A DNA stretch of 64,000 nucleotides from Opisthocomus hoazin (Eukaryota; Chordata; Aves; Opisthocomiformes; Opisthocomidae), in NCBI RefSeq assembly GCF_030867145.1, contig NC_134441.1, positions 5,458,992 to 5,522,991 on the forward strand, read 5' to 3'. This document shows, piece by piece, positions 12,640 through 24,062 of this stretch (the first letter of the stretch is position 1; the number at the start of each line of letters is the position of its first letter). The notes beneath the pieces are model-generated. The model was not told the origin of the DNA and ran no database searches. It saw only the letters and a list, made by a program, of their open reading frames with translations. Made by a program: the position numbers and the translations under genes.

Positions 12640-15200
12640 TACTTCATGGAATTTACTAATTTGATCAGTAATGGAGACCACTCCTCAGTGGAGAAAGAAA
12701 ATGGACTCCCCTCAGATTAGAGTGCAGCAATACCTAATTATCTCATTTGAGCAGTTGCCCTCTATGCCATACATATTCAATCATTCTCGTTTAGTTCTGG
12801 CACCATAAGGATCTGTCGTGTAATAATTTGTTTTACTTGTAGCCATTTCCTTTTGATAAAGTAAATGTCAGGTGGCTATTCATGGGCATTTTGCTGATGA
12901 TCTGATCATTGAAAACATTGTTCAAATGTTTCTGTATTGATTAAATTAGCATAAAGAAAGGAAAGTTGTGAATGCTGTGATAAATTAACCAATTTATTTG
13001 TGATTTTTTTTTGTGTGTGCATTAACTACTGCTGTAGGGATCTGCCCTGAAGACCATTGTTTAATCCTTTACTGATATTTTCACCTAGGAGTAATGTATC
13101 TATTTGTCCAGTGTGGGGCTGTATTTTTGTTGATAAAATCTCCAACTGTGGTCAAAGAGGGGCATAAAATTGGAGGATGCTTCATGAAAACTCGCGCTTA
13201 CCTGAGTATAGCAAGGAAGTGGTATCTGACAGCAATCACCACTTATTTAAGAAATGGATCCTGATCCTCCAGTCTGTTTCAAGAAGTAATTGTAGCTTTC
13301 TTCTTGTGATCAGATGTGAAGGTCTGCATGTGTTGTGAATCTTAATTCCATGTGTTGATTTCTCTGTGTGTATTCATAAATCTACATAGCTCTGTGGGTG
13401 CTAGAGGTGTGTGTGCTATGAATGAATTATAAATGTTTAGTTAGGCTTTTTAGATCTCTTTATCATATCTGAGAGCTCATTAAAACAAAGCAAATGCAAT
13501 CAATCAAATTTACTGGTAAAATGTGACAGGCAGTTACATTAGGGGATTAAAGTCAGAGATTCCTGGAGGCACTCGGAAACAGAGCAAGCAAAGGACTCGG
13601 GTTCAAATGCGCTGCTGCAAGGATTCTTAAATTATATGTAGCTGCAATTCTTTAGGCCAAATCATATTTTAAAGGAGAAAAATCAAGGCTTAATCTGGTT
13701 TTGTTTTGAGTTTCAAACACAATCTGTTCTCTTTAGGTTTTTGAATTCCATGTAAGATAAACTCTAGCACACGTATCCCACAGAAGAGCTACAATGTCTG
13801 TGAAGCTGTTTGGCAAGGCTGTATAACAAACCGCTTTATTGAAGAGGTAAATGACTAAGAAAATACAGCAATATTGTAATTCATGTGTCTTGCGTGTAGT
13901 CCAGGATCATGGCTGAATTCTACTATGCAAGATAGAGAAAAATATTGCAGCAAATGCAAGTTTACGTTTTGTTCGGCATTGAGCTTGCCTAAACTATAAA
14001 TTCAGTGAGCTTTTAGTATTGCAATCCTTTTTAAATCTTTTTTTCTTGTATGTTCCATTTCCCCCTCAGTGTTCTGAGCATTGCAATGCTTCCTCCCTCC
14101 GCTGGCTGTTTCTCAGTGTAAGCCCCCGACCTCAGCACTCGCCCCTCTCCCTGTGAATGTCCAGCATTCTGCAAAACAGGATTTTACTCCGTTTACGGCT
14201 GATGGTTTTGAGTGAGTTTTTCATGTTTCCAGTGTGTCCTTACCAGATCATGTCAGACTAAGAGGCTGTTATCCACCTCTCAAAAAAACATTAATCAGTA
14301 TCCTTGGACAGGCAGACAGCCTTTTCAGACAGAGCATGGGCTGAATGGTCAAAGGTGATTTCCACTAGCTACCCAGTCCCCAAAGTGTATATTTCTATAT
14401 AGATAAAACACAAAAAAGTGGGTATCTCTTAATGGAAGCCGTGAGGCTGCATTTTACCCAGCAGTGCTGCCGGAGCTTTATCTTTTGTGTTCTCTTTTAC
14501 AAGCTTCCTCTCTCCTCAGCTTTTTCCTCCTCTTGTTAGGCTGCCAATACATAGGGCTCCTTCCACTTTCAAAGTCTGGTGACAGCCCAAACGAATGTCC
14601 CTGCAGTATCTGGTGGTGTGGTATTTACTTATGGAAATTGCAAACCTGTAGGCTTTAATAATGCACTAGATTTGTTGCTCTGTAAGCCCTGATGTAATTG
14701 TTATAATAAATACATATTATAGATAAGCATATACTGTAAATAAATATGGCTTTTAGCTTTAATTTCATTTGGCTGCAGGAAAGAAACACAACAAAATGCC
14801 ATGGATATCTTTATCCTTTCATTTACTTTAGTCCCAAATATAAACAAGGCCATTTTTCAAATGCATGAGTCTAAATTGGAGACACAAATCTTGCCTTGTA
14901 ATGGCTTCAATGTCACTTTGTCCCATGAACCTCCATTTTACATGTCCAAAATCTTAATCAGTAAGGTATATTTTTAAATACAGATCAGACAACCTTAATT
15001 CTCCTTTCTTTCATCTGCTTGGATCCCAGCATGATGGTGCCAGAACATCAGCTAGAGTTAATTGGCACTGTGCAATTAAAGTCAGTGTAGCTATGCCAAT
15101 TAACAGTAACTTTGTATTTGGATAAAATAGTGTGGGCATGGTCCTAAGCTCTACATACCAACCGTTAACTTCTGGCTAGTGCTTAATTCTTATTTAAAGA
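12640..15200. other. AT-rich block, candidate conserved non-coding elements
   Basis: About 2.5 kb with few reading frames and no repeat signature, full of TAAT/ATTA cores, ATTTGCATA-like and AATTAGC words, for example TTGATTAAATTAGCATAAAG near 12,940 and the run 14,660-15,130. This composition is typical of developmental enhancers in vertebrate gene deserts. It is a judgement from texture, not an alignment. Confidence 0.3.
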
Positions 15201-18200
15201 AAGCATTGCTGTGTGAATTCCACACCACCAGCAGCGGGGAATTACTTGTTCGTTACCCATCAGCCTTTCGTAAAGCTACTCTTAAAATGTGCAGACTCTT
15301 AAAAAGGACTTCAAATGCCTTTTAAGTCAGCGGCATTTGAAAGGTAGCCCTAGATCTCCAGATCAGGCCCCATAATTCCTTGGATTTAAGGGGTACCTTT
15401 TCACAGCCCGATGTGTCTTCTTCACTTTTCAGCAGATTAGTTCATCACATCTGTCTCCTGTGCATACGGAGATTAATGCTGCTATCAGAGGTTTCAGAGC
15501 TGCATAAGCTACAATGACATATTTTTCACTAAGTGGGCTAACTCCTGCTATTCATCAGGGTTGGGAGGAGGAAAAAGATTCCAGGAAGCTAACTGAGGGT
15601 TTGTAATGGGAATTCGAGATAAAGGCTCGAGGCTGTTGTTCCCTTGAGTTTGGAGCCATGCTTCTCTTCATTATTAGGAAATGTTCATCCGTGTGATACA
15701 ACTTTCATGGAAAGCATTTGTGCTTTTGCAGCGTACAAATTAAAAATACTGTAAAGCCAGAAGGAATTTAGCGAGCTCGGGGGAAGGGGACTAAAGGGGA
15801 CGTGGAGCCTTGGATCGATGTTATAAAAATTGCATGATGCTTTGCAGATGGCTGGGTATAAATCTCCTAGCTGCCTTTTACCTACTCCTTTTGCATCTCG
15901 TAGTGGCTAAATATAGACAAGTGTTTCTTTGACTGGCGTCAGTAGTACAGCTCCACTGAACACAAGGGACTTTCATCAGTTCATTCCAGCAGAGGACTAT
16001 TTTGTGATGGGAAGTAGTAAGCTAGAAGCAGCCAAGGTGCGTTCGTGTTGTTTCACTGAAAACAGACAGTCCGAGTCTTTCAGCACCTGTATCGCCTGCT
16101 CTCCCCTCCATCTCTGCTGGCCTTAATTCCTGTGGTTCTGGGTACTCTGCTGGCCAAATCCTTGGTGTTGTGTGGGCTCTGCTGGTGTCGTGGGGATGGG
16201 GAAGCTGCCAGAGGCAACAGCTTTAGTGGTTAGAAAATGTTGTAGCTGAATCTATGTTTCTGAAAAGATGGCAAAGCATCTGAGAGACATACTGCAAATC
16301 AAACAGTTTTCTGAATAAAATGCATCATGATAATTTTAGAGTTTTTAGTCTATAAACTAACAAGCAGAGATACCTGTAGAGCAAAAGAGAAGTAGGAAAG
16401 GTAGGTACTTATCTTCCCCAGTCATGATGCACATACAGATATTGATTTCTTCTGTGTATCAAACTAATTACTGTAATGAAAGGATAACAATAATCTTCTA
16501 GCAGCCTGTGAGATTTCTTGATGACATACTGGGCATCTTTTAGTTTGCCACTACTTTTAATCCAGATTTAGCTGATGCCTAATGAAATACAACCCAGAGC
16601 TCTTTGTTATGAGCCCTTTTATTGAAATAATTTCACTCAGCTGTTTATTATCAGTTCCTATTTCAGTTCCTGATTGCTTTCTGCTATAGGGGTGGAGTGA
16701 GCATTGAGAATAAGAGTGGGCTTTAAATTCTGTTATGGCTCCAAGCACAGATAGAAATAACCATTCCGGCCACAGAGGAATGATCAAGCCAGGGCTGAAC
16801 TCCACTTGTGCTCCCGACTTGCTGCTTCTGTTTTGGAGATAAACAGGCCTGCAGGCATTGAACATAATTTTGTATGTAATTCTGTTAAGGCGGGCATTTC
16901 CTTCCTGATGACTCTGCCTTGAAGCGAGAGAACTGATGGCCCGTGCAGCTAATACACTACTTAAAAATTGCACTTCAGGGCTATGCACAGTAAATGGAGC
17001 AAGAAGTTGCTTGGTGCTGAGTCAGTACGAGCTGAAATGGTGTGAAGTTGTTGTCTTTCTTCCTCTGACTGCTGCATGTGAGCTTTCAGCCGCATCTGTC
17101 ACGTAAATAGGATGTGCATCTTCTAAGCGAACATGGCGAGTCGACAGGTTGTTAAAAATCACAGATTGCTCAGGTGAAGCTGATGGAGCCTGGAGATGCC
17201 ATCACTCTCCTTCCACTCTGCAAAGTTTTTCAGCTTGTAGGGAGGGAGTAAATTGGAACTAAATTGGTAGAATGGCACATTGCTTGGGTGTAAATGTCAA
17301 CACAAGCTGTGGAGCAGTGAAGAATCGGTTCCACAGAGTGGAGGAGTTTGTAATGAACCTTATAAATAATTTCTTTCCTGGAGACACTTTGGATATATAT
17401 GTGAAGTCAGTATGAAAATGAAGGCAAGCACTCTAAGTGCCGTTTTCCCTTGGAGAACTGAATGTGGTTTGTTCTGGGATATGAAGTATCAGTCAGGCAG
17501 AGCAGAGTGTAACAGGCAATGTTATTTGTGAGTCTATGGTGTTCCATTTTCTACTTATTGTTTAGTTCCTGGTGATTATATTTTTATTACAGTTTGCCTG
17601 ACCTTGACTAGCAGCATTAAGCAAGCTTGTGTTTCAGTCAGTACTTATCCAGGAAGAGATTTTTTGGTACTAGATAGAGAGAGGATGCTGCAGCACTCGC
17701 AGCAGAGATCCAGAATATTACAAAATCCTTCATTAGCATGAGAGATTGCTGTGTGGTTCCTTCACATAATTAGCTGAGTTGTTAAGTGCCTGGGATAATT
17801 TTGAGAGCTAAGAAAGTAGCAGAAAGCAGAAACTGATGGAAAAAAGGCCAAATCCTGAGCCCCCCAGCTCCACAGCAAAATAGGTGGAAACCTGCCAGTT
17901 CTTCCTTGGGGGATCCAGCCCTGCAGAGCTTTGCCAAGGCTTCGGTGCTGTAGGAACATCTGGAATACACAGCTCTGAGCCCATCGTTGAATCGCGTATG
18001 GCTCTGTGGCCTGGAAAGTGTGCAAAGGGTTAAAATTACTCCTGGGATTAAGCACAGTGGAGAATTTATTACAACTGCAGTACTCTGTGGGTGGGGATCT
18101 TGCACTGTTTTACCTCCTGTCGCTGCTTCTGAGAAGTCTGCGGAGGGGAGCTGTGTGCACCCTTTTCTCCCAAGGCTGGTCTAAGCTGAAGCAGGTTCTT

Positions 18201-19326
18201 CCTAATGAGGTTCCTGCCAGGTCTTGTGCGGTGAAGCTGCTCCTCAGCAGCCGTATTCTGGCTGGGTGCATCTGCAGGGGAGGCAGGCAGCTTGGTCACG
18301 CTAGTGCTGTGTTTCCCACTCCAAACCGGGCTGCGAAGATGAGAAAGGGATTTTCCCCAAAGCCCAAAGCAATCAGCGGCTGCTGCAGCAGCAGCTCCGG
18401 TTTCCCAGCACCAAGCTGCCTCGGAGGGAGGGAGTGACTGTACAAGGACAAAACTCTTGTAATACTGGAGAAATTACAAGCTATGAGTATGTCTTTTTAG
18501 GAGACACCTCGAAGTTTTCTTGCTGACACTTCAATTGTTGCATTAAGGGCTCAGTCTGTGGTGATGGTGGGCACGGCAGCCTTGTCTAACAGGACGCTGA
18601 GGACTGACACCCCATAATCAAAGCAGTGCTGCTTGGGGCTAGGTCCACTTGCAGGGCTGGGCTCTAGCCAGCCTCCTTCCCCCAGCACAGCGAGCTCTGC
18701 TGTGTTGTCTTAGAGGCAAGGAGGGCCGCTAGGCAGCAGAAATTGCTCTATGTATATTAAGGTGAAATTTTAACTGCCCGGAGCAATTTTCTTGCTGATC
18801 TGTTCGTCTAGCCTACTGCTGTTTCTTGTGTTATTTTTAAATCTTCACAGTGGAGTGAGGGAGAAGGCTGCCTTAATTACTGCAGATAAAATAAATCAGG
18901 GAAATCTCATTGCAAATGCAGGGAGACGAGACAAGCCTAACTACAGCTGCCTGAGTCATCCTGCCAATAAGGCTATTAATTTTAGTCTGAGGGAGCAGAC
19001 TGCATATTCAGAGGCTCTGTGAAGAGGTATTGCAGGCTTTCAGATCTATGGGATGCGTGCTCCCATACCGCTGGCTGAAGGATCCAGCCAGGTGATGTAA
19101 TGCGCTCTTGGATGAGAGCTGCCAAAATGAGGAGACAATACGTGGAAAGACTCCTGGGTAGATGATCTTCAACCTTATTTTCCTTTGTGGTAAGACTGAT
19201 GGAGTCTGTCAGTCATATGCTTATCTCTAGAATACCTATCTGTAAGCTGCACTTATTGTTAAGTAGTATGTCAGTCTGTGGATCCAGTGATGTTTTGCTA
19301 ATTGGGTTTATGAGTAACTGAATCAG
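15201..19326. other. Gene-poor intergenic segment
   Basis: No gene is recognised. A 143-codon minus-strand frame at 16557-16988 and a 143-codon plus-strand frame at 18006-18437 have no domain or splice context. (CAG)-like triplets occur at 18382-18394 (CTGCTGCAGCAGC). Confidence 0.45.
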
Positions 19327-19450
19327 AGGCAGTATAACCCAATGGCTAGAGCAGCGACTTCAGATCTAAGGGAATCTCGTGCTTGTTCCCAACTCTAGCT
19401 CTTGGGTAAGTCACCTTCTTTCTCATTGCATCAGTTTTCACTCTCCCCGA
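19327..19450 (+). mobile_element. MIR/core-SINE-like remnant, plus orientation
   Basis: GGCAGTATAACCCAATGGCTAGAGCAG, then TTGTTCCCAACTCTAGCTCTTGGGTAAGTCACCTT and GCATCAGTTTTC, follows the tRNA-derived head and core of a MIR-type SINE ('GGCAGTGTGG...TAGAGCA...', 'CTTGGGCAAGTCACTT', 'CCTCAGTTTCC'). Confidence 0.6.
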
Positions 19451-19762
19451 GATGATTATAAAGCTCCTGGAGAGTCAGCGCTGGTCCTGAGCTGTATCCT
19501 TGAGATCTGGCACTTGTCCTGTCCAGAGCGTGGAGGGGCTTGCCCGAGGTCTTTGCATAATTTAGTTTGTTCTGTGACCAGCTTTGGATTAACGCATCTG
19601 CAGTCTCATGCTCTGTAGTTTTTACAGTATTAGCCAACAGAAGGCATGATACGTCTGCCAAATGAGCCTTAAATTTTTCATGCAACTGAAGTTTAGGACC
19701 AGTAAAAGCAATCTAAGGTGGAAAATACAAAGGTGGGAGGCAGCTGGTTATGTTAGTGGAAA

Positions 19763-19793
19763 GAATTATGTCAGCATAGGAATTATGTCAGCA
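19763..19793. repeat. Short tandem duplication, period 17 bp
   Basis: GAATTATGTCAGCA occurs at 19763-19776 and again at 19780-19793, so the copies are 17 bp apart and exact over 14 bp. Confidence 0.8.
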
Positions 19794-19973
19794 GCTTTAG
19801 AAGTTAATGCTGCAGCTATGAGGGCACTCTGCTCCTCACAAAGACAGTGAAATCCAGAAGTCTTCTGCATAGTGTAAGATCAAATTGCAGTCTGCCTGCG
19901 CCTGGATTCGACTTCATTGTTCACTGGCTACGTCCACCCTTTTGTGACACATACAGCTGTAATTTCTGCTTCC

Positions 19974-19991
19974 ACGTCCATATATGGACGT
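19974..19991. promoter_or_regulatory. 18-bp palindrome with a perfect CArG box (CCATATATGG)
   Basis: ACGTCCATATATGGACGT is a perfect palindrome. Its middle ten bases, 19978-19987, match the SRF consensus CC(A/T)6GG exactly. The outer ACGT arms add a bZIP-like core. It is a strong in vitro SRF site on paper; whether it is used in cells is unknown. Confidence 0.6.
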
Positions 19992-22832
19992 CTTCTTGCC
20001 TGCTCCCTATTTTTTTTTTTAGCTGGTTTGTAAGTGTAAATTGTCAATAAGTGTTTTTTATTTTTTTTGTCTTTGGTTTTCCCCCCCCTCTCTCCTGTGG
20101 TTGATAGGAAGTTCCCTCCCATCTGTTCCTTCCATATGTTTTTGATGGCAGTTTGCACGCTGGTTTAGAACATGGAGATGATGGGGACATTGCATTGCGA
20201 TTTTTAAAAAGTAGTTCCTCTTGGCACAGTGGGATTTAGTTGTACCTAGAAAAAAAGCAGGCATACTGTTTGTCATCTGTCTGCCCAGTCTTTTCACTCA
20301 CAAAAAAATCAGTGGTCAGCTACATTAAAACAAACATGAGGTAGGTTTTAATTACCATTACTTATCTATAAAGGGATGAAACAACACTCCATAAGGCTCT
20401 GAATATCCAGACATCATGAATAATCCAGTTCAATCCTAGAGACAGTGAGTGATCACTTCAGCTCCATTAATTGCAGAATTGCTAAGCTCTACTTTTAAAA
20501 ATGCCTCGTCTGAGGCCAGAAAGTGAACAGGCTGGAGAAGCAGCCTAGTTTACTCTGATCATGTTCTGTACTTGCTGCATCACTCCAGCAGGATCTCTCT
20601 TCTGCAGTGGAACAAGAAAAAAACCTCTATCACAAAAAACCTGTACCAAACAGCAGTGCCCCTACATTGCTTGAGTTTGTAAGGTTATTCTGTTGCTTTA
20701 AAATAGTGTTTTCACTTGATGATACTGAGGATTTGCTAATGGCATTTCCGCTGTATTTTTTCTCATCATATCTTAGTGTGGACTTGTTTCTTTGCTTGTA
20801 TTTTGTTTTCAAAAAAAGAAGTACAGCACGTGTTTATACATGCTAAAAACCAAAGTGGTGGTAGAATTTAATTGGAACACAAAGGCAGTGTGGTGTCAGC
20901 CCATTAGTTATTATAATTAGCACTGCACAGCCCTGCCAAGAAATTCTTGTGGGCTCAGATCGGTCCTGAGTGTCAGCGAGTAGTATTTGGTTTGTCTGGT
21001 AAAATGAAACCCATGCTCAGTGCTGGATGCTGCTGTTCTGACGGCGGTGTTGTGTTTCGGCTTTGCCTTGGTGTAAATCACTGCTGGTTCCACGGGGAGT
21101 GGTGCCAGTGGAAATGTAAGAGGAGATACGCAGTCCTGACTGGAACACCAGCCCAGGGAATGAGCAATGGGAATTTGCTATTGCCCCAGTAAGAAGGCGC
21201 AAACTCTGCTTACGTGCTCATCTGTTTATTGGCAATGTATTTGTGTCTGGCGGTCAAGTTTCTGGAAGGTTCCAAGAGCTTAATTCAGTGCCTTTTGAAA
21301 CTGGTGGGACTTTGTGCTGACAAATTCTGGGTCATGCCCTGCAGTCACCGGTATTCCCGGTATTGCCTTGACTTCGATCCATAGGCCAAGTGGAGGAGGT
21401 TCAGAAAAGGGCCATGGAGTAAATCAGGGCAATGCAGATCCTATTCTATGGAAAGCGTATATATTAAACTGTGCTAGTCATGTTCCTGCTTACTTAACTC
21501 AGGAAATTTAAGGATAAGAAGGGATACAAATACAGTCTCTATATAGAATGGAGGTAAGCTTGGAGAGGGAACTTTTAAGGCTAGCAAGTAACATTGGCAG
21601 GATGAGAAAAAGGGAGGAGTTGCCCACAAATCAATTTTAGCTTTGAGAAATTTGAATTTTGTAACGTTAAATTTGATGCTCACCTGTGATCAATCCCAGG
21701 AGCATTCACAGTGTTTAGAAGATGCATCTAGTTTTATTTTCTAGTAATTGCTCTAGATAACACTGACTGTGGCTCACTACCTGAGGACCCAGTCCCAGGT
21801 AGGGTTTCTGGTGAGGGTTTTGCTTTGTTATTCCGAAGGGCCTGAAGGAATACGCCAGTCTGCTGAAGGAATCTAGAAGCTGTGTTCAGCTTTCATAGGA
21901 TGCTTTGGGAAATACAGTCACTGCTATGTTGAAAAAAATGCAAGTGTTTGGTCAGCTAAGGAAGCCTGTTTCCCTCCTGTTGTATTCATGGCTGCGCCTT
22001 CGTGCAGGTTCTGCAAGATCTCGTAAGGGCTGTGCTTGTGCCAGTAGTCAGTCTCTCGGTGTAGGCATTAGAATAGCATCTTTCATCTCTGCCTAGCATG
22101 AGGTTGAAAGCTTGTAGGAATAAGCACCTCTTGCCAAATCTGCCAAGTGGCCGATAGATTTAATGGGCTCACGATTAGGTTTGACCTAGGCAGTCGGGGT
22201 TTTGAGGTGGGGCAATTATACTGTGGAGTTGGGACCACCGAGAGTCCAGGCAAGAGAGAACGCTCGTACGAGGGGCAGGGAACAGGAATACTTCGCACCC
22301 AGGGCATTGGGTTTCTGTATCCCAGGGTACAGTCAGATTTTAAGATAATAATACAAGAAAAATTGGGTGTTAATCATTCTCACAAGTTGCCAGTCCGGGG
22401 CTGGGAGATGTTAGAGACAGCATATACTTTAGCGTCGGAGAGGCTGGCCTGCCAGCTTTAGGCTGTGCTCTCAGGCAGCATGGTTGCATAAACCTCATTT
22501 GTTTTAAAGCAAACAAACCCCCTACTACAAATGCATTAAAAGGGACAGCACTGTGGCAAGGTTTGGTTCTGTTTCTTCTGCTTGTAGCAGAAAGTGAATG
22601 TATGGGGTTGTTATACCATGTTTGCATGCTCCGTATTTCTTGTTTGCTAAATGCTACCAATTTCTTTTGAACCGTATCAAACAGAAGTAAAAAAGAAATC
22701 TCTAGAATGATTTTAAAAATTAATCTGTGTAATATAAGTCTAAGTAAATTTCTTCAAAGGCACAACAGACCGGTGAGCTCTCTGACTGGGCAGTGGTGTG
22801 GTTGTACCTTTAAATCTCTTTATTATAGGTTT

Positions 22833-22850
22833 CCCCCCCCCCCCCCCCCC
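22833..22850. repeat. Homopolymer C18
   Basis: 18 consecutive cytosines, an uncommon homopolymer in vertebrate DNA. It could fold as i-motif/G-quadruplex and is prone to length error in assembly. Confidence 0.9.
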
Positions 22851-23629
22851 ATACAGAAAACCCCACCCATATCTCTGCAGTATCTGCAGTGTGAATTAGA
22901 AAGTCCACGGGGACATCTAGGTCAGCATGAGCAGATCTGACATCAGCCTGCAGATTATGCCCACAATCAACAGTGCTGCAGTTGTTTTTCTTTCCACCCC
23001 CCTCTTTGTACTAGGAAAAAATTATTCTCAAACGGCAATTCGAAGAAATGTTAAAATGCCTCTACAGGCAGTCTTGTCAAAATGCCATTCTCTACCTCAG
23101 AAAAACGTCCTGTGCCTCCTGTGTAGAGAATATATATAATCCTATAATGTATATTTGCTAATGCAGTATTGGCTGGGATTCAGAAACCCGGCAGAAAGAT
23201 GTAAGAGGAAGGAAGCTGAAAGCTGATGGTGGTGCAGAGAGCAAAAATGAAGCTGTGTTATCTGATAGTAAGAGTTTTCACCAACAGAACCAGTGGCCAG
23301 ATTCAGAGCTCGGCTGCATTGCTGTCTAACGAGAGCTACACCACCAGCTTCACAGAATTACTTTGTCTACTTCTGAAAACAAATTTGCCCTGAATAGGCA
23401 AATCTATACCAAAATACCACTTCTTGCTCCTGTCTGCTATCTGCCAAGTAGGCCCTGCCTACATTTTAATTTTTCCCCCTAGATCCATATATTAAGATAT
23501 AGTTCTGATTTCTCCAATTTCCTGTGCTTTTCACCACCTCAGGGGCAGTCTCGTACATCCTTGTGCTATTTTTATGGTACTCAATTATGCTGGCCTCACT
23601 GGAATTATGCCTGATGTATCCTAGGGTAA

Positions 23630-23745
23630 AACTAAACTCCAGCTCCCCAGTTCTAAGCCCAGCTATACATTGGTGTAATTCACTGGAATTAACTTTAACT
23701 TACCACATTGTACCTTGGGACAAAATTTATCCCTCAGGATGTTGT
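23630..23745. repeat. Possible ancient CR1/L3-type repeat tail
   Basis: ATTGGTGTAATTCACTGGAATTAAC, then ACAAAATTTATCCCTCAGGATG, resembles the 'GGTGTAACTCCATTGAATT...' tail seen in old amniote repeats. A related-looking stretch lies at 23296-23365 (GGCCAGATTCAGAGCTCGGC, GAGCTACACCACCAGCTTCAC). Both are too diverged for firm naming. Confidence 0.3.
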
Positions 23746-23934
23746 TAAAGCAGCTGGGAATAGACATGTTCCATAGCAACTTGCTTTGAAGTGTGGTGGC
23801 AACCTTGAAGATTTCTGTATTCCCTATAGAATGGGAACTTGTGTTCTAGTTTTACTGTGGGCCATCTGAAAATGGAGTGAGGTAGAGACATTATACCTGA
23901 GAGTTTCTGCCCTAAGTAGAGCGGAGGGGCAGAG

Positions 23935-24062
23935 ACTGGGAGAGGAAGGTAACTGATGCAGCAAGAAGTCAAAAGATTTACTCAGGGTCATTCTGCACAC
24001 CAGTGGCAGTTCTGGAAATACAATTCACATCTGGTGTCCAAGTCGCACTCCCCGTTAGAAAA
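23935..24062 (-). mobile_element. MIR/core-SINE-like remnant, minus orientation
   Basis: GAAGGTAACTGATGCAGCAAG, then GTCAAAAGATTTACTCAGGGTCA, CAGTGGCAGTTCTGGAAATAC, TCTGGTGTCCAAGTCGCAC, matches in order the reverse complement of a MIR-type SINE (GAAACTGAGGCACAGAG...GTGACTTGCCCAAGGTCAC...GTGGCAGAGCTGGGAATAGAACCCAGGTCTCC...). Confidence 0.6.

Larger units (their letters stand above)
19451..23629. other. Gene-poor intergenic segment
   Basis: Holds the CArG palindrome, the 17-bp duplication and the C18 tract. No gene is recognised; frames are short and overlap on both strands. Confidence 0.45.

Noticed and set aside
13590..13615. GGGTTCAAATGCG as a tRNA B box
   Set aside because: No A box or cloverleaf around it; at most a SINE trace.
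16557..16988. 143-codon minus-strand open frame
   Set aside because: No domain or conserved motif, in AT-rich intergenic DNA.
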